From a bacterium (GTDB taxonomy: Bacteria; Arandabacterota; Arandabacteria; Arandabacterales; Arandabacteraceae): 64,000 nucleotides of DNA. The notes beneath the pieces were generated by a model, which was not told the DNA's origin, did not search any database, and was given only the letters and a program-made list of their open reading frames with translations. The stretch is taken from the NCBI GenBank assembly GCA_029933125.1, contig JAOZOU010000006.1:62001-126000 (forward strand), given 5' to 3'. Positions 49,889 to 59,467 of the stretch are shown here, piece after piece (the stretch's first letter is position 1; every line of letters starts with the position of its first letter). Position numbers and translations under genes: made by a program.

Positions 49889-50680
49889 ATGGCGGTCGAA
49901 GATGTAAAAATCTCGGATGTAATCATAAAAACCTTTTCTGAGAAGCTTCGAGGTGTGCTCGAGACTGATGTTGCAATTGTTGGGGGAGGGCCTGCTGGGC
50001 TTTGCGCAGCCTACTATCTTGCAAAGCAAGATTATAGGGTTACACTTTTCGAGCGGAAGCTCTCGGTCGGTGGGGGAATGTGGGGTGGGGGTATCATGTT
50101 CAACCAGATCGTTGTGCAGAAGGAAGGAAACAAGGTATTAGAAGAATTTGGCGTGAGAACAGTCGAGGTTGAACCGGGCTATTACGCTGCAGATTCGGTT
50201 GAAACTGTCACAACGCTTGCTTCAACTGCATGCAAGGCTGGAGCAAGAATAATGAACCTGTTCAGCGTCGAGGACGTATTGACTAGGGATGAAGAGGTTG
50301 ATGGTCTTGTTATCAATTGGAGCGCAGTTGAGATTGCAGGGCTCCATGTTGATCCGGTCAGTATAAGTGCAAAGTTTATTGTCGATGCAACCGGGCATGC
50401 TGCCGAGATTGCGCGCATCATCGAACGCAAGGTTGGTCCCAAACTTCTTACTCCAACGGGTCGTGTCATTGGGGAAAGATCGATGTGGGCGGATGTTGCG
50501 GAGATGCTAACGCTTGAAAATACAAAGGAGATATATCCTCATGTCTTCGTTGCTGGAATGGCATGCAACGCTGTATTTGGCGGGCCACGGATGGGTCCCA
50601 TCTTTGGGGGCATGCTTTTGAGTGGTAGGAAAGTTGCGGAACTTATAGGGAATAGGCTCCAACGTCTGACCAAATCCTGA
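49889..50680 (+). CDS. thi4: Thiazole synthase Thi4, archaeal/sulfide-dependent type
   Basis: DVAIVGGGPAGLCAAYYLAK, GGGMWGGGIMFNQIVVQ, GLHVDPVSI, VDATGHAAE. Confidence 0.92.
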   Translation: MAVEDVKISDVIIKTFSEKLRGVLETDVAIVGGGPAGLCAAYYLAKQDYRVTLFERKLSVGGGMWGGGIMFNQIVVQKEGNKVLEEFGVRTVEVEPGYYAADSVETVTTLASTACKAGARIMNLFSVEDVLTRDEEVDGLVINWSAVEIAGLHVDPVSISAKFIVDATGHAAEIARIIERKVGPKLLTPTGRVIGERSMWADVAEMLTLENTKEIYPHVFVAGMACNAVFGGPRMGPIFGGMLLSGRKVAELIGNRLQRLTKS

Positions 50681-50690
50681 GAGGTCTGAG

Positions 50691-51914
50691 ATGAAAACTA
50701 CAACGATTGCGGTCTTTGTGGCTCTTCTTATGAGTGCTCTAAGCTGCACAGGCATAAAGGAAGCGGCTTTCGAGCGTGGTGTTGATCTTTTTCTTGCAGA
50801 TGAGCTTAAGGAAGCATCCAAACTGCTTGAGGCCTCTGTCACTTTGATGCCTGAGAATCCCGAGGCTTATGCCTGGTATGCAGAATGTCTGCGCCGCATG
50901 AAGGATTATGACAGGGCAGCGGAAGTAGCCTATGGAGCGCTCAGGATCGATCCTGACCATGCATTTGCGCACACAGTCCTCGCTGATCTTTTCAATCCCA
51001 TGTACACCACGTGGAGTCGAGTAAATGCGGATAGCAGCTGGATGCATATTCTAGCTGCAGTTGAGTCCGATCCCCACGATGGCAATGCATGGATATCGCT
51101 TTGGTCACAAGCGATCATGCGCGGTGAGAGAGATCTTGAGACGAGAGCTGATACCATGTTGATTGCCACGGGCTTTCTCACCGAGCCGGTGTTGGCTTAC
51201 AACCGCTGGATGCTGCGTGACCTTCCCGAGAATGCTATTCTCATAACCAATGGTGACTTTGACACTTTTCCTGCTGTCGCCCTCCAGAAGCGCGAGGGGT
51301 TGAGACAGGATGTGGCAGTCTTCAATCTCAACCTTCTAAATGTCGATTGGTATGCCCGTGCAATTGCAGAAAGGTATGGTGTTGAGCTGCCGTTTGACAA
51401 GGAGCAACTTCAAAACCTTCAATCCTATCGGGACAAAAGCGGTAAGGTAATAACGAAGGCTATACAGATAGTGCGTGGCTGGTTTGAGATGCTTGGTCGT
51501 GGTCAACTCACCAGACCGCTGTGTCTGGCGATTACAGTTGAACGAAAGGGGATAATACCCGACGTCGAAAAACATACTGTCCTTTGCGGTGCCTATTATG
51601 AGGTAACGGCAGGCGAAGGTGATCGGATTGACCTTGAACGCGTTGCCCGAAGCATTGAGGAGCTTGATGTCACCGATTTTGAAGGCTCCTTTTACAGCGA
51701 TATGGATCGAAGTCCCATAAGAAGAGCTACGGCTGACAATCTGGGTGCGAATCTCACCGGGCTCATGCTCATCTATGCTTCTGAGCTCCTCGATAGGGGA
51801 GAGAGTGAGGAGGCGCACCAGGTTCTCGAAAAGGCCCGAGCCTTTGATACTTCCATAGCAGCTCGAGGTCAATTTACCACCCAAATCGACTCACTCCTCC
51901 GGGATCGGAGCTAA
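50691..51914 (+). CDS. TPR lipoprotein
   Basis: MKTTTIAVFVALLMSALSCTGIK lipobox; TPR-like repeats; LPENAILITNGDFDTFPAVALQKREGLRQDVAVFN. Confidence 0.75.
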   Translation: MKTTTIAVFVALLMSALSCTGIKEAAFERGVDLFLADELKEASKLLEASVTLMPENPEAYAWYAECLRRMKDYDRAAEVAYGALRIDPDHAFAHTVLADLFNPMYTTWSRVNADSSWMHILAAVESDPHDGNAWISLWSQAIMRGERDLETRADTMLIATGFLTEPVLAYNRWMLRDLPENAILITNGDFDTFPAVALQKREGLRQDVAVFNLNLLNVDWYARAIAERYGVELPFDKEQLQNLQSYRDKSGKVITKAIQIVRGWFEMLGRGQLTRPLCLAITVERKGIIPDVEKHTVLCGAYYEVTAGEGDRIDLERVARSIEELDVTDFEGSFYSDMDRSPIRRATADNLGANLTGLMLIYASELLDRGESEEAHQVLEKARAFDTSIAARGQFTTQIDSLLRDRS

Positions 51915-51952
51915 AGAACCGCACTTCGGGTCGGAGCCAAAAGGTGCACACT
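51901..51952 (+). repeat. Two adjacent REP-like repeat copies at the 3' end of the TPR lipoprotein gene
   Basis: GGGATCGGAGCTAAAGAACCGCAC and CGGGTCGGAGCCAAAAGGTGCACACT. Confidence 0.75.
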
Positions 51953-52034
51953 CGATCTCCTGTACTTTCCGCGTCCTCCGAGAACTGTAAGATCACCCTG
52001 CTGCATGATCTACAAGAGAATAGCATCTGCTGAG

Positions 52035-53378
52035 TTATTCGCCCCGCTCAGGCGTTGCTGGCTTCTTGCCCTTAGCAAGTACCGTCCCACCGGTCACCAG
52101 ATGCACGTTTTTTGCTCCGACCCCAAAGGTTGCGATGCCGATGGCGATGAGGATTGTGCAGGGTTTGATCATTTCAACTGGGGTGAAGTTGCGCCAGACA
52201 GCACCTTCAATTGCGAGAATGGACCACTTGATTGGGCTTATGGTGCCGAGTGTGCGCATCCAGGTTGGCATGACGAAGAGGGGGATCATCGCGCCGCCGA
52301 ACATCGCCAGCATGATGAGGATGCCCCAAGAGACGCCACCGACGGATTGCTCCGTCTTGCCGAGAGTCGAAAGCAGCATCATGAGTCCAACGAAGGCAAT
52401 CCCACTTGAGACAATACCGGCAGCAAGCATCCACACCGAATTGGGGACGATACCGAAGGCGAAGTAGCCCAGAATGAAGAGCCCAGCCACGACACCTGTG
52501 GTTGCAACAAAACAGGCCAGGGCTTTGCCAGCGAGAATATCGAACGGGGTCATGGGTGTAGCAAGCAAGCGGAACAGCGTACCCCGCGTGCGCTCGTGCA
52601 CAATTGACACCGCGAAAGTGGCGCTGACAGCAAGGAATGCCCACACAGCTCCCTGTGGGAAAGAGATGGCATAGGCAGAGGGTGGGCCTGTTCGTTTGAT
52701 AGTTGTCTCACTGCGTGTGATGGAAAGGGGTTGGAAACCCCGAAAGCCCGTCTGCCCACTTGTGGTATCGCTTGCTTGAAATGCTTCGTTATCGAAGAGA
52801 CTATCGAGGCTTACAAAAAGGTTCTCGAGACTTCTCCTCAAGCCGGGAGGCATATCAGTGGATGTCCTGATCTGGTGCCTTGCCCTCTCAAGCTCCGTTC
52901 GCTGGTTGCTCTGGTCTCTGAAGAAGTCCTGAATCCGCCTTGACGCATACTTCATAAGGATTCCCTCAAGCATAGCTGCTTCAGGACTGCGTGTGGGATC
53001 AGCTCCAATCTCGACCTCGGGGGACTCACCCCAGAAGGGATTCTCACTGGCTTCACCAAATCCTTTCTTGAGGACGACAAAGGCAACTGCTTTAGCCCTT
53101 CGCACTCTTTCGATAGCCTCATCTCGGCTCGCCAGCATGACTGAAAGTTCATGAGTACTGCGAAGCGAATCAACGAAAGACTGGCTCGCCGGAGTCCCAT
53201 CTTCATCGACTATGACGATGGGAATCGATCGTGGACTTTCGCCGCGGTTGCCGCCGTACATTGTGCCGAAAAGAACTGCGAGCCCAAGGGGCCAGACAAG
53301 TGTGAAGAAGAAAGCAAGCCTGTCTCGAACCAGGAGTTTGAGATCTTTCCAGGCAAGGGCAACTATGCAATTCATCAC
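52035..53378 (-). CDS. ABC-2 type transporter permease
   Basis: ALAWKDLKLLVRDRLAFFFTLVWPLGLAVLFG; HERTRGTLFRLLATPMTPFDILAGK. Confidence 0.92.
   Translation of the reverse strand: MMNCIVALAWKDLKLLVRDRLAFFFTLVWPLGLAVLFGTMYGGNRGESPRSIPIVIVDEDGTPASQSFVDSLRSTHELSVMLASRDEAIERVRRAKAVAFVVLKKGFGEASENPFWGESPEVEIGADPTRSPEAAMLEGILMKYASRRIQDFFRDQSNQRTELERARHQIRTSTDMPPGLRRSLENLFVSLDSLFDNEAFQASDTTSGQTGFRGFQPLSITRSETTIKRTGPPSAYAISFPQGAVWAFLAVSATFAVSIVHERTRGTLFRLLATPMTPFDILAGKALACFVATTGVVAGLFILGYFAFGIVPNSVWMLAAGIVSSGIAFVGLMMLLSTLGKTEQSVGGVSWGILIMLAMFGGAMIPLFVMPTWMRTLGTISPIKWSILAIEGAVWRNFTPVEMIKPCTILIAIGIATFGVGAKNVHLVTGGTVLAKGKKPATPERGE
52099..52124 (-). repeat. REP-like repeat copy inside the 3' part of the ABC-2 permease gene
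   Basis: Reverse complement GGGGTCGGAGCAAAAAACGTGCATCT, coding GVGAKNVHL. Confidence 0.65.
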
Positions 53379-54223
53379 ATGTCCCTCAAATGCCTTCCAG
53401 TCAGGTTCAAAAAGACCTGCTCGAGGTCAGGATTCCTGATAGTGAGACTTGTGAGCTTGCCACGGGCATGAAGCCTGGCGAGCTCCCCAAGCGGATCAGT
53501 TGTCTCAACTTCGATTCTTCCCTCTGTTCCTTCAGCGACGATGGTGGTCTTGCCTCCGTAGGTAGTGATGAGGTTATCAACCCTATCGAGGGCCAGTAGC
53601 CTGCCGTGGTCGAGGATGCCCACGCGGTCGCAGAACCTCTGGGCTTCTTCCATATAGTGAGTCGTGTAGATGATTGTTTTTCCATTGTGTCGCAGCTCCT
53701 CAATTCGTTCAAGAATCGCATTGCGTGACTGAGCATCGACTCCAACCGTTGGTTCGTCAAGAAGGAGCAAAGGCGGATCGTGAACCAGTGCAGCTGCGAG
53801 ATTGAGCCTCCGCATCATGCCGCCACTGAAAGTTCTGACGGGTGAACGTCGTCGTTCGGCAAGCCCCACGAGTGCAAGGCACCAGTCAACCCTTTCCTTG
53901 AGATGCCTCCCGCGCAATCCATAGATTCTGCCAAAAAACTCAAGGTTCTCCTCTGCAGACAGGTTTTCATAGAGAGCGAGCAACTGAGGTGCAATACCTA
54001 TCTTGCTCCTTGCTTCAGGTTGAGATGGAGATCCGAAGCCTGCAATTTCAACATATCCACTATCTGGCTTGAGAATTCCAACTGCCATGTTAACGGTGGT
54101 TGTCTTACCCGCTCCATTCGGACCCAGAAGTCCGAAAATTTCACCTTCTCGTACCTCGATCGAGAGATCATCAACAGCGATGACTTCGCCAAACCGTTTT
54201 GTAAGGTTCCTGAGTTTAAGCAT
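53375..54223 (-). CDS. ABC transporter ATP-binding protein
   Basis: GPNGAGKTTTVNMAVG, FSGGMMRRLNLAAALVHDPPLLLLDEPTVGVDAQSR. Confidence 0.96.
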   Translation of the reverse strand: MLKLRNLTKRFGEVIAVDDLSIEVREGEIFGLLGPNGAGKTTTVNMAVGILKPDSGYVEIAGFGSPSQPEARSKIGIAPQLLALYENLSAEENLEFFGRIYGLRGRHLKERVDWCLALVGLAERRRSPVRTFSGGMMRRLNLAAALVHDPPLLLLDEPTVGVDAQSRNAILERIEELRHNGKTIIYTTHYMEEAQRFCDRVGILDHGRLLALDRVDNLITTYGGKTTIVAEGTEGRIEVETTDPLGELARLHARGKLTSLTIRNPDLEQVFLNLTGRHLRDM

Positions 54224-54264
54224 CCACCTTCACCATGAAGAGGTTCGTGGCAGGGGTTACAACT

Positions 54265-54309
54265 TTTGTAAACCCAAATGAGCTGTTTGTCAACGTGATT
54301 CCTCACGTT
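54265..54309 (-). promoter_or_regulatory. Candidate minus-strand promoter with overlapping palindrome upstream of ABC operon
   Basis: Minus strand: AACGTGA-GGAA-TCACGTT palindrome overlapping TTGACA, then N17, TACAAA. Confidence 0.55.
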
Positions 54310-54412
54310 ACAGGTAACCCCGGAGGCCGCGGAGCGCGTTACACTATCCACGTGACCTTGCCCTTGACATCGGAATAAATGCAGAATATGATCGAATTGG
54401 ATTAAGCGGAGC

Positions 54413-55515
54413 TTGCCAAAGATGGCATCTCTAAGGCTGCAGAAGACTTTGAACCGAGGCTACTGGTTTGCGTTTGCTGCGCTGTCGGGTCTTGCCTTCC
54501 TACTTGCTCTGGCGTGGGGTGGCTGCACTCTTAGCCCCGTCGTTTCGCCTGCCGATGAGATTGAGCAGGCTGTATCCCAGGTACCTCCCAAGTCCTTCAA
54601 GCTTGAGGAACCCCTTTTCGTCTTTGCCACCATAGCTGACTCGCACATCACATCGACATTCTTCGATGACCATCGCTATCTCAAAGCCTTGAGCATTTCA
54701 AGAAAACTCCTGGCAAACGTCGTTAGAGATATAAATGCCTATTGCCCGATGGTGGATTTTGTCGTCCACCTTGGAGATATCACCGATTTCGGAACAGCGA
54801 GCGAATTTGACAACGCCAGACGTATCCTCGATGAACTCAGGTGTCCCCTCTTTCCAGTTGTTGGAAATCACGACAATTTTTCAGCGACAACAAGCGTGGC
54901 TGGAAGAATTTTGCAGGGCGAGACTCAACAACGTATGCATTTGATTACAAGGGTTTCCACTTCATAGTAATTGACTGTACACCGGATCCTTATGACCCCA
55001 GCCAGATCGGCTGCGATGCCAGCCTCAGGGAGTGGGTGAGGCAAAATCTTGTGGCAAACCGTGAGAAGCCGACCATTTTGTTTTCCCATTACAACCTGAT
55101 AGAGCGATACTGGAATGCCATGTTTGATACGGTCTCACACTATCCTGAGTATGCTGGTATGGCTGATCTGAGAACGATCCTTGAACAGGCTGGCAATGTG
55201 ATTGCTGTCATCAACGGCCATGTCCATGCAAACCGAGTCGAGATAATAAATGGCATCTATTACATCGACATCGGGGCAACCCTGGTTGGCATCCCATCCA
55301 TAAGATATTTCCATGTCTACCCTTCGCGGATCGAGGTGACATACGAGTATATCTCCAATGCTCGTCTGTGTGAACGTGTAGCCAGTCTCTGTCCTCAATG
55401 CTGTTGTTGTTTTGATCGCGAGCGAGTCTGTGAATTCATCGATGGGTCTCCCGAGGACAAGGCATTTACCATCTGGCTGAATGGGACAACTTTGGGAGAA
55501 ACACTTACCAGATAG
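54413..55515 (+). pseudogene. Metallophosphoesterase (calcineurin-like), frameshifted near 54877-54881
   Basis: FATIADSHI, VHLGDITD, VVGNHDN in frame 2; FAGRDSTTYAFDYKGFHFIVIDC, FSHYN, INGHVHANR in frame 1. Confidence 0.85.
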
Positions 55516-55548
55516 CAAGCGGGACCTTCGTGAACGATCCTCCCCTAG

Positions 55549-55611
55549 AGTGTGCAGATTTTTAGCTCCGACCCCGAAACGGGCGATTTGAAGATTTTTA
55601 GCTCCGACCCC
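55549..55611 (-). repeat. Two adjacent REP-like repeat copies in intergenic region
   Basis: Reverse complement GGGGTCGGAGCTAAAAATCTTC...GGGGTCGGAGCTAAAAATCTGCACACT. Confidence 0.85.
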
Positions 55612-55672
55612 TTGACGGGGGGAGGTGGGGGCTGATAAGATGCGGTTGACACCTAAGCTAGGGGGCGAGTGA

Positions 55673-56116
55673 ATGCACACGAGTCTTATGTTCTGGATTT
55701 GGATTGGCCTTACAGCACTTTTCGTCATTGGCGAGATATTTACTGCTGGCTTCTTTCTCCTCCCCTTTGGCATAGGAGCCGGTGTTGCCGCGATAGTTAC
55801 AGTCCTGGGCGGTCCGGCTTGGCTACAGTGGGTCGGGTTTGTTGTCGTCTCGGGGATAATGGTTTTCTTCTCGAGAAAACTGGCTGACAGGCTGACGCGT
55901 GAACCACCCGAAAGGGTCGGAGTGGATAGATTGATTGGTGAAGTGGCAATTGTTCTTGAGACCATTGACCCTGCAACTGACTCGGGTATGGTGCGTGTAA
56001 AGAAGGATGAGTGGAGAGCGACAAGTGCGAGCGATGAGCGTATTGAAAAAGGGAACCGAGTCAGGATTTTGCGTGTGGAAGGGGCACATGTTGTTGTCGA
56101 AAAAATCAACACTTAA
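55673..56116 (+). CDS. NfeD-like membrane protein
   Basis: Short NfeD architecture: N-terminal TM helices then LIGEVAIVLETIDPATDSGMVRVKKDEWRATS OB-fold. Confidence 0.9.
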   Translation: MHTSLMFWIWIGLTALFVIGEIFTAGFFLLPFGIGAGVAAIVTVLGGPAWLQWVGFVVVSGIMVFFSRKLADRLTREPPERVGVDRLIGEVAIVLETIDPATDSGMVRVKKDEWRATSASDERIEKGNRVRILRVEGAHVVVEKINT

Positions 56117-56164
56117 GCGACCCAGCAAGGTAGTGCTACACCGGGCTTCGTAAGGAGGGAAGCT

Positions 56165-57130
56165 ATGCCGATTCTGGGTTTTATTGTTGCTGTAGTGATT
56201 TTTATCATTGCACTAACAGGGATAAGGATTGTCAGACCTTACGAGAAGGGACTTGTCGAAAGATTCGGTCGCTACCAGAAGACAGTCGATAGCGGTCTGC
56301 GCTTCATTGTCCCTTTCATTGAGAGAATGATCAAGGTTGATATGAGAGAACAGGTGGTAGATGTCCCGCCCCAAGAGGTGATCACCAAGGACAATGTAGT
56401 CGTTACCGTTGATGCAGTTGTCTATTATGAGGCGACCGATCCGGTCAAGCTCAAGTACAATGTTGCAAATTTCACAGTGGCGGCTGTCAAGCTTGCGCAG
56501 ACAAACCTGCGAAACGTAATTGGCGATATGGCACTCGATGAATCCTTGACCTCCAGGGAAAGCATAAATGTCAAACTCCGTCAGGTTCTTGATGATGCGA
56601 CAGACAAGTGGGGTGTGCGGGTAGTGCGCGTTGAAATACAGCGAATTGAACCTCCCGGAGATGTTACCGAGGCAATGCATCGCCAGATGAAGGCTGAGCG
56701 AACGAGGCGCGCAGTTATTCTTGAGGCTGAAGGTGAAAGGGAGGCTGCGATCAAGAAGGCAGATGGGCAACGGCAATCAGCTATTCTTCGAGCTGAGGGT
56801 GAGGCTGAGGCAATTCGGAAGGTGGCGGAGGCGAGGAAATTCCAGCTGACAACGGTTGCAGATGGTGAAGCCGAGGCAGTCACCAAAGTCTATAAAGCAA
56901 TCCATCAGGGAGATCCCACTCCTGATCTTATTGCGATAAAGTATCTTGAGACGCTTAAGGCGATAGCTGACGGACAGGCAACGAAAATCTTTCTGCCCTT
57001 CGAGACAACTGGAATCCTTGGAAGTCTTGCAGGCATTGCAGAAATATTCAAAGAAGCCAGGGAGCAACCCAAGCAGAAGCAGCAAGCGAAACCTGACAAG
57101 GAAGCTGGCGGTGAAACTACGGACGAGTGA
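56165..57130 (+). CDS. SPFH/band 7 (stomatin-like) protein
   Basis: [68 protein letters not shown]. Confidence 0.95.
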   Translation: MPILGFIVAVVIFIIALTGIRIVRPYEKGLVERFGRYQKTVDSGLRFIVPFIERMIKVDMREQVVDVPPQEVITKDNVVVTVDAVVYYEATDPVKLKYNVANFTVAAVKLAQTNLRNVIGDMALDESLTSRESINVKLRQVLDDATDKWGVRVVRVEIQRIEPPGDVTEAMHRQMKAERTRRAVILEAEGEREAAIKKADGQRQSAILRAEGEAEAIRKVAEARKFQLTTVADGEAEAVTKVYKAIHQGDPTPDLIAIKYLETLKAIADGQATKIFLPFETTGILGSLAGIAEIFKEAREQPKQKQQAKPDKEAGGETTDE

Positions 57131-57332
57131 GCCAGCCCAATCCGGTAACTAAGCCAAGGGATCCAAGGAGCCTGTTTAGACAAGACGAAGACTTCTTCCT
57201 GTCTATCCCGAAGGTTGCCGCCTTTCCAGCTCCTGACTCCAGAGCCATAGGTTTTCACTAAAGCTTCGGGTAAAGCCTGCCGAAATCATCTTTAGAAGTT
57301 CTAGCCTGCCAGTTGGAGCTGGAGTTTCCGTG

Positions 57333-57354
57333 CCGACCCGTAGACGGGGGTCGG
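57333..57354. repeat. Hairpin related to the REP-like family, directly before a C1A protease start codon
   Basis: CCGACCC-GTAGACGG-GGGTCGG, perfect 7-bp stem ending 1 bp before ATG 57356. Confidence 0.6.
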
Positions 57355-57355
57355 G

Positions 57356-59467
57356 ATGCGTCAGCGGTTTGCAGTGCATCTGGCGGTGAGTTTCATAATT
57401 TCGCTCACCATATTGGCCTTCTCTGTTCCTATCTTGGCAGAATCTCAGCAACCTAAGATCGCTCCAAGTGTGCCGAGGCTACTTACAGGCGAAGGTTCGC
57501 CCTTCGGTTTTGTGCCTCCACCAATCGATCTTTCCCCAATAAAGCCACAGGAGGGAATCCTCAAACAGAGTTTCCCATCTAGGTTTGACTGGCGAGAACT
57601 CGGGAAAGTCACACCTGTCAAGCAGCAGGGCGGCTGTGGCTCATGTTATGCTTTTGCCTCCATTGGCAATTTCGAATCCAGAGTTCTTATCGACGCTGGT
57701 ATGGCGTTTGACTTCTCGGAAAATAATGTGAAGGAATGTGAGTGGTGGGATTCAAGCTGTAACGGTGGCAACTACTGGCGTGTCGCGAGCTATCTTGCAA
57801 TCAAAGGAACTGTGCTTGAGACATGCGATCCCTATGTCGCATCCGATGTTGAGTGCAAATCGACTTGCCCGTATGTGAAAACCCTGCTCGATTGGTGTGT
57901 GCTTTCGTCTGACGAGCCGCCGCCTGTTGACGTGATAAAGAGCTACCTCCAAACCTATGGTCCACTCTACACTGCAATGTATGCAGGCTATTATGATGAT
58001 TGGTATTACGAATTCCAAACCTACGACGGCTCCTATACGCTTCACTATGAGGGTCCTCAAAGTCCCAATCATGCTGTTCTGATTGTCGGCTGGGATGACA
58101 ATCTAACCTACGAGGGTGGACAGGGTGCTTGGATCGTCAAGAATAGCTGGGGGACTGGGTGGGGTGGGACTTGTGGCTATGGCTCAGAAAGGGGCTACTT
58201 CACGATTGCCTACGGTTCAGCCAGGATAGGCTCATACATCTCCTTCCTCAATGAGTGGCAAAACTACGATGCCAATGGAGCGGTACTTTACTATGATGAA
58301 GGTGGCTTCACCTCAGCCGTTGGCTACAGCAATCCCGCTGCATGGGGAATGTGCAGGTTCACACCGGCATACGATGCCGACATCTTGAGGGTTGAACTCT
58401 GGACACTGGATGCTGCAACCGTTGATGCCTATATCTATGATAACTTTACTGATGGCGCACCTGCGAATCTTCTTGGCGAAAGTCTCAACAATTACTTCAG
58501 TCTTCCAGGCTATCATTCTATCGAACTTCCAAGCCCGATAGCAATCGCTGCTGGCAATGACATATATGTTGTCGTCAAGGTGGCTGATGCTTCCTATGCC
58601 TATCCCCTTGCCTTTGATAACGTTGGACCTTTATCGTCGAAATGCTACATCAGCTCCAATGGATCCTACTTCTCGGCATTTACGAGTGGCGATCTCGGGA
58701 TACGGATTCGCATAGGACGCCGCATAGGCTGCGGCGAGCTCTACGAGCCTCCTGTTGTCGTGAGTGTCCATGATGTTCCTGAGGACAATGGTGGCTTCGT
58801 TGTGCTCACATGGACGAGAAGTTCCCATGATTACTTTGGTGCTGAGCCTCAAATTGAGCGTTACAAGATCTGGCGCAAGCGCAGGGCAGTTCTGCCAACT
58901 CTGCTGGGTTCTCCAGCAGTGGATGCAGACGTTGACGGTCCATTTGAGGCGAGCGAGGAAGGCTCGGCATGGGAGCTTATCGGCATGGTTGACGCAACTG
59001 GGGATTGCAACTATCAATTCATTGCTCCTACGCACTGTGACTCATGCGCTACGGATACATGTTGGACATATTTCCGTGTCACCGCGCATACAGGTGCTAT
59101 TGGAGAGTACTATGATTCAGGAGCTGTGAGAGGCTACTCAGTCAACAATGCCCAAACAACCAGCAATGGTAAGGAGGAAGAAGCTGATCTACCCATCTTG
59201 ACTTCACTGTCTATTGACCCCAATCCAGCGAGAAGTTCTTTTGGAATCGACTTCGAGATTGCCAAACCTGGCTGGATTCAGATCGAGGTCTACGACGTCT
59301 CTGGACGCTGCCTTGATGTCATTGCCGACAGATATGTTGCGACAGGTACACATCACGTCTCATGGAATAGTCTCGAATCAGGTGCAAAGCTTCCCCCGGG
59401 TATTTACTTTGTCCACATTGTTACACCTAACGAGACGCTAACGCGCAAAGTGACGTTGGTGAGATAA
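57356..59467 (+). CDS. Secreted C1A cysteine protease with C-terminal FlgD-like tail
   Basis: VKQQGGCGSCYAFASIGNFES, NHAVLIVGWDD, WIVKNSWGTGWGG; tail SIDPNPARSSFGIDFEI..GIYFVHIVTPNETLTRKVTLVR. Confidence 0.92.
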   Translation: MRQRFAVHLAVSFIISLTILAFSVPILAESQQPKIAPSVPRLLTGEGSPFGFVPPPIDLSPIKPQEGILKQSFPSRFDWRELGKVTPVKQQGGCGSCYAFASIGNFESRVLIDAGMAFDFSENNVKECEWWDSSCNGGNYWRVASYLAIKGTVLETCDPYVASDVECKSTCPYVKTLLDWCVLSSDEPPPVDVIKSYLQTYGPLYTAMYAGYYDDWYYEFQTYDGSYTLHYEGPQSPNHAVLIVGWDDNLTYEGGQGAWIVKNSWGTGWGGTCGYGSERGYFTIAYGSARIGSYISFLNEWQNYDANGAVLYYDEGGFTSAVGYSNPAAWGMCRFTPAYDADILRVELWTLDAATVDAYIYDNFTDGAPANLLGESLNNYFSLPGYHSIELPSPIAIAAGNDIYVVVKVADASYAYPLAFDNVGPLSSKCYISSNGSYFSAFTSGDLGIRIRIGRRIGCGELYEPPVVVSVHDVPEDNGGFVVLTWTRSSHDYFGAEPQIERYKIWRKRRAVLPTLLGSPAVDADVDGPFEASEEGSAWELIGMVDATGDCNYQFIAPTHCDSCATDTCWTYFRVTAHTGAIGEYYDSGAVRGYSVNNAQTTSNGKEEEADLPILTSLSIDPNPARSSFGIDFEIAKPGWIQIEVYDVSGRCLDVIADRYVATGTHHVSWNSLESGAKLPPGIYFVHIVTPNETLTRKVTLVR

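Noticed and set aside
55907-55930. Further REP-like copy in nfeD (CCCGAAAGGGTCGGAGTGGATAGA)
   Set aside because: Only the GGGTCGGAG core matches, and the rest is ordinary NfeD coding sequence; likely chance.
55135-56112. 325-aa minus-strand ORF
   Set aside because: Antisense to the metallophosphoesterase 3' end and the clear NfeD gene; low-complexity translation with no family signature. It spans the REP-like copies, giving the repeated GVGAKNL peptides.
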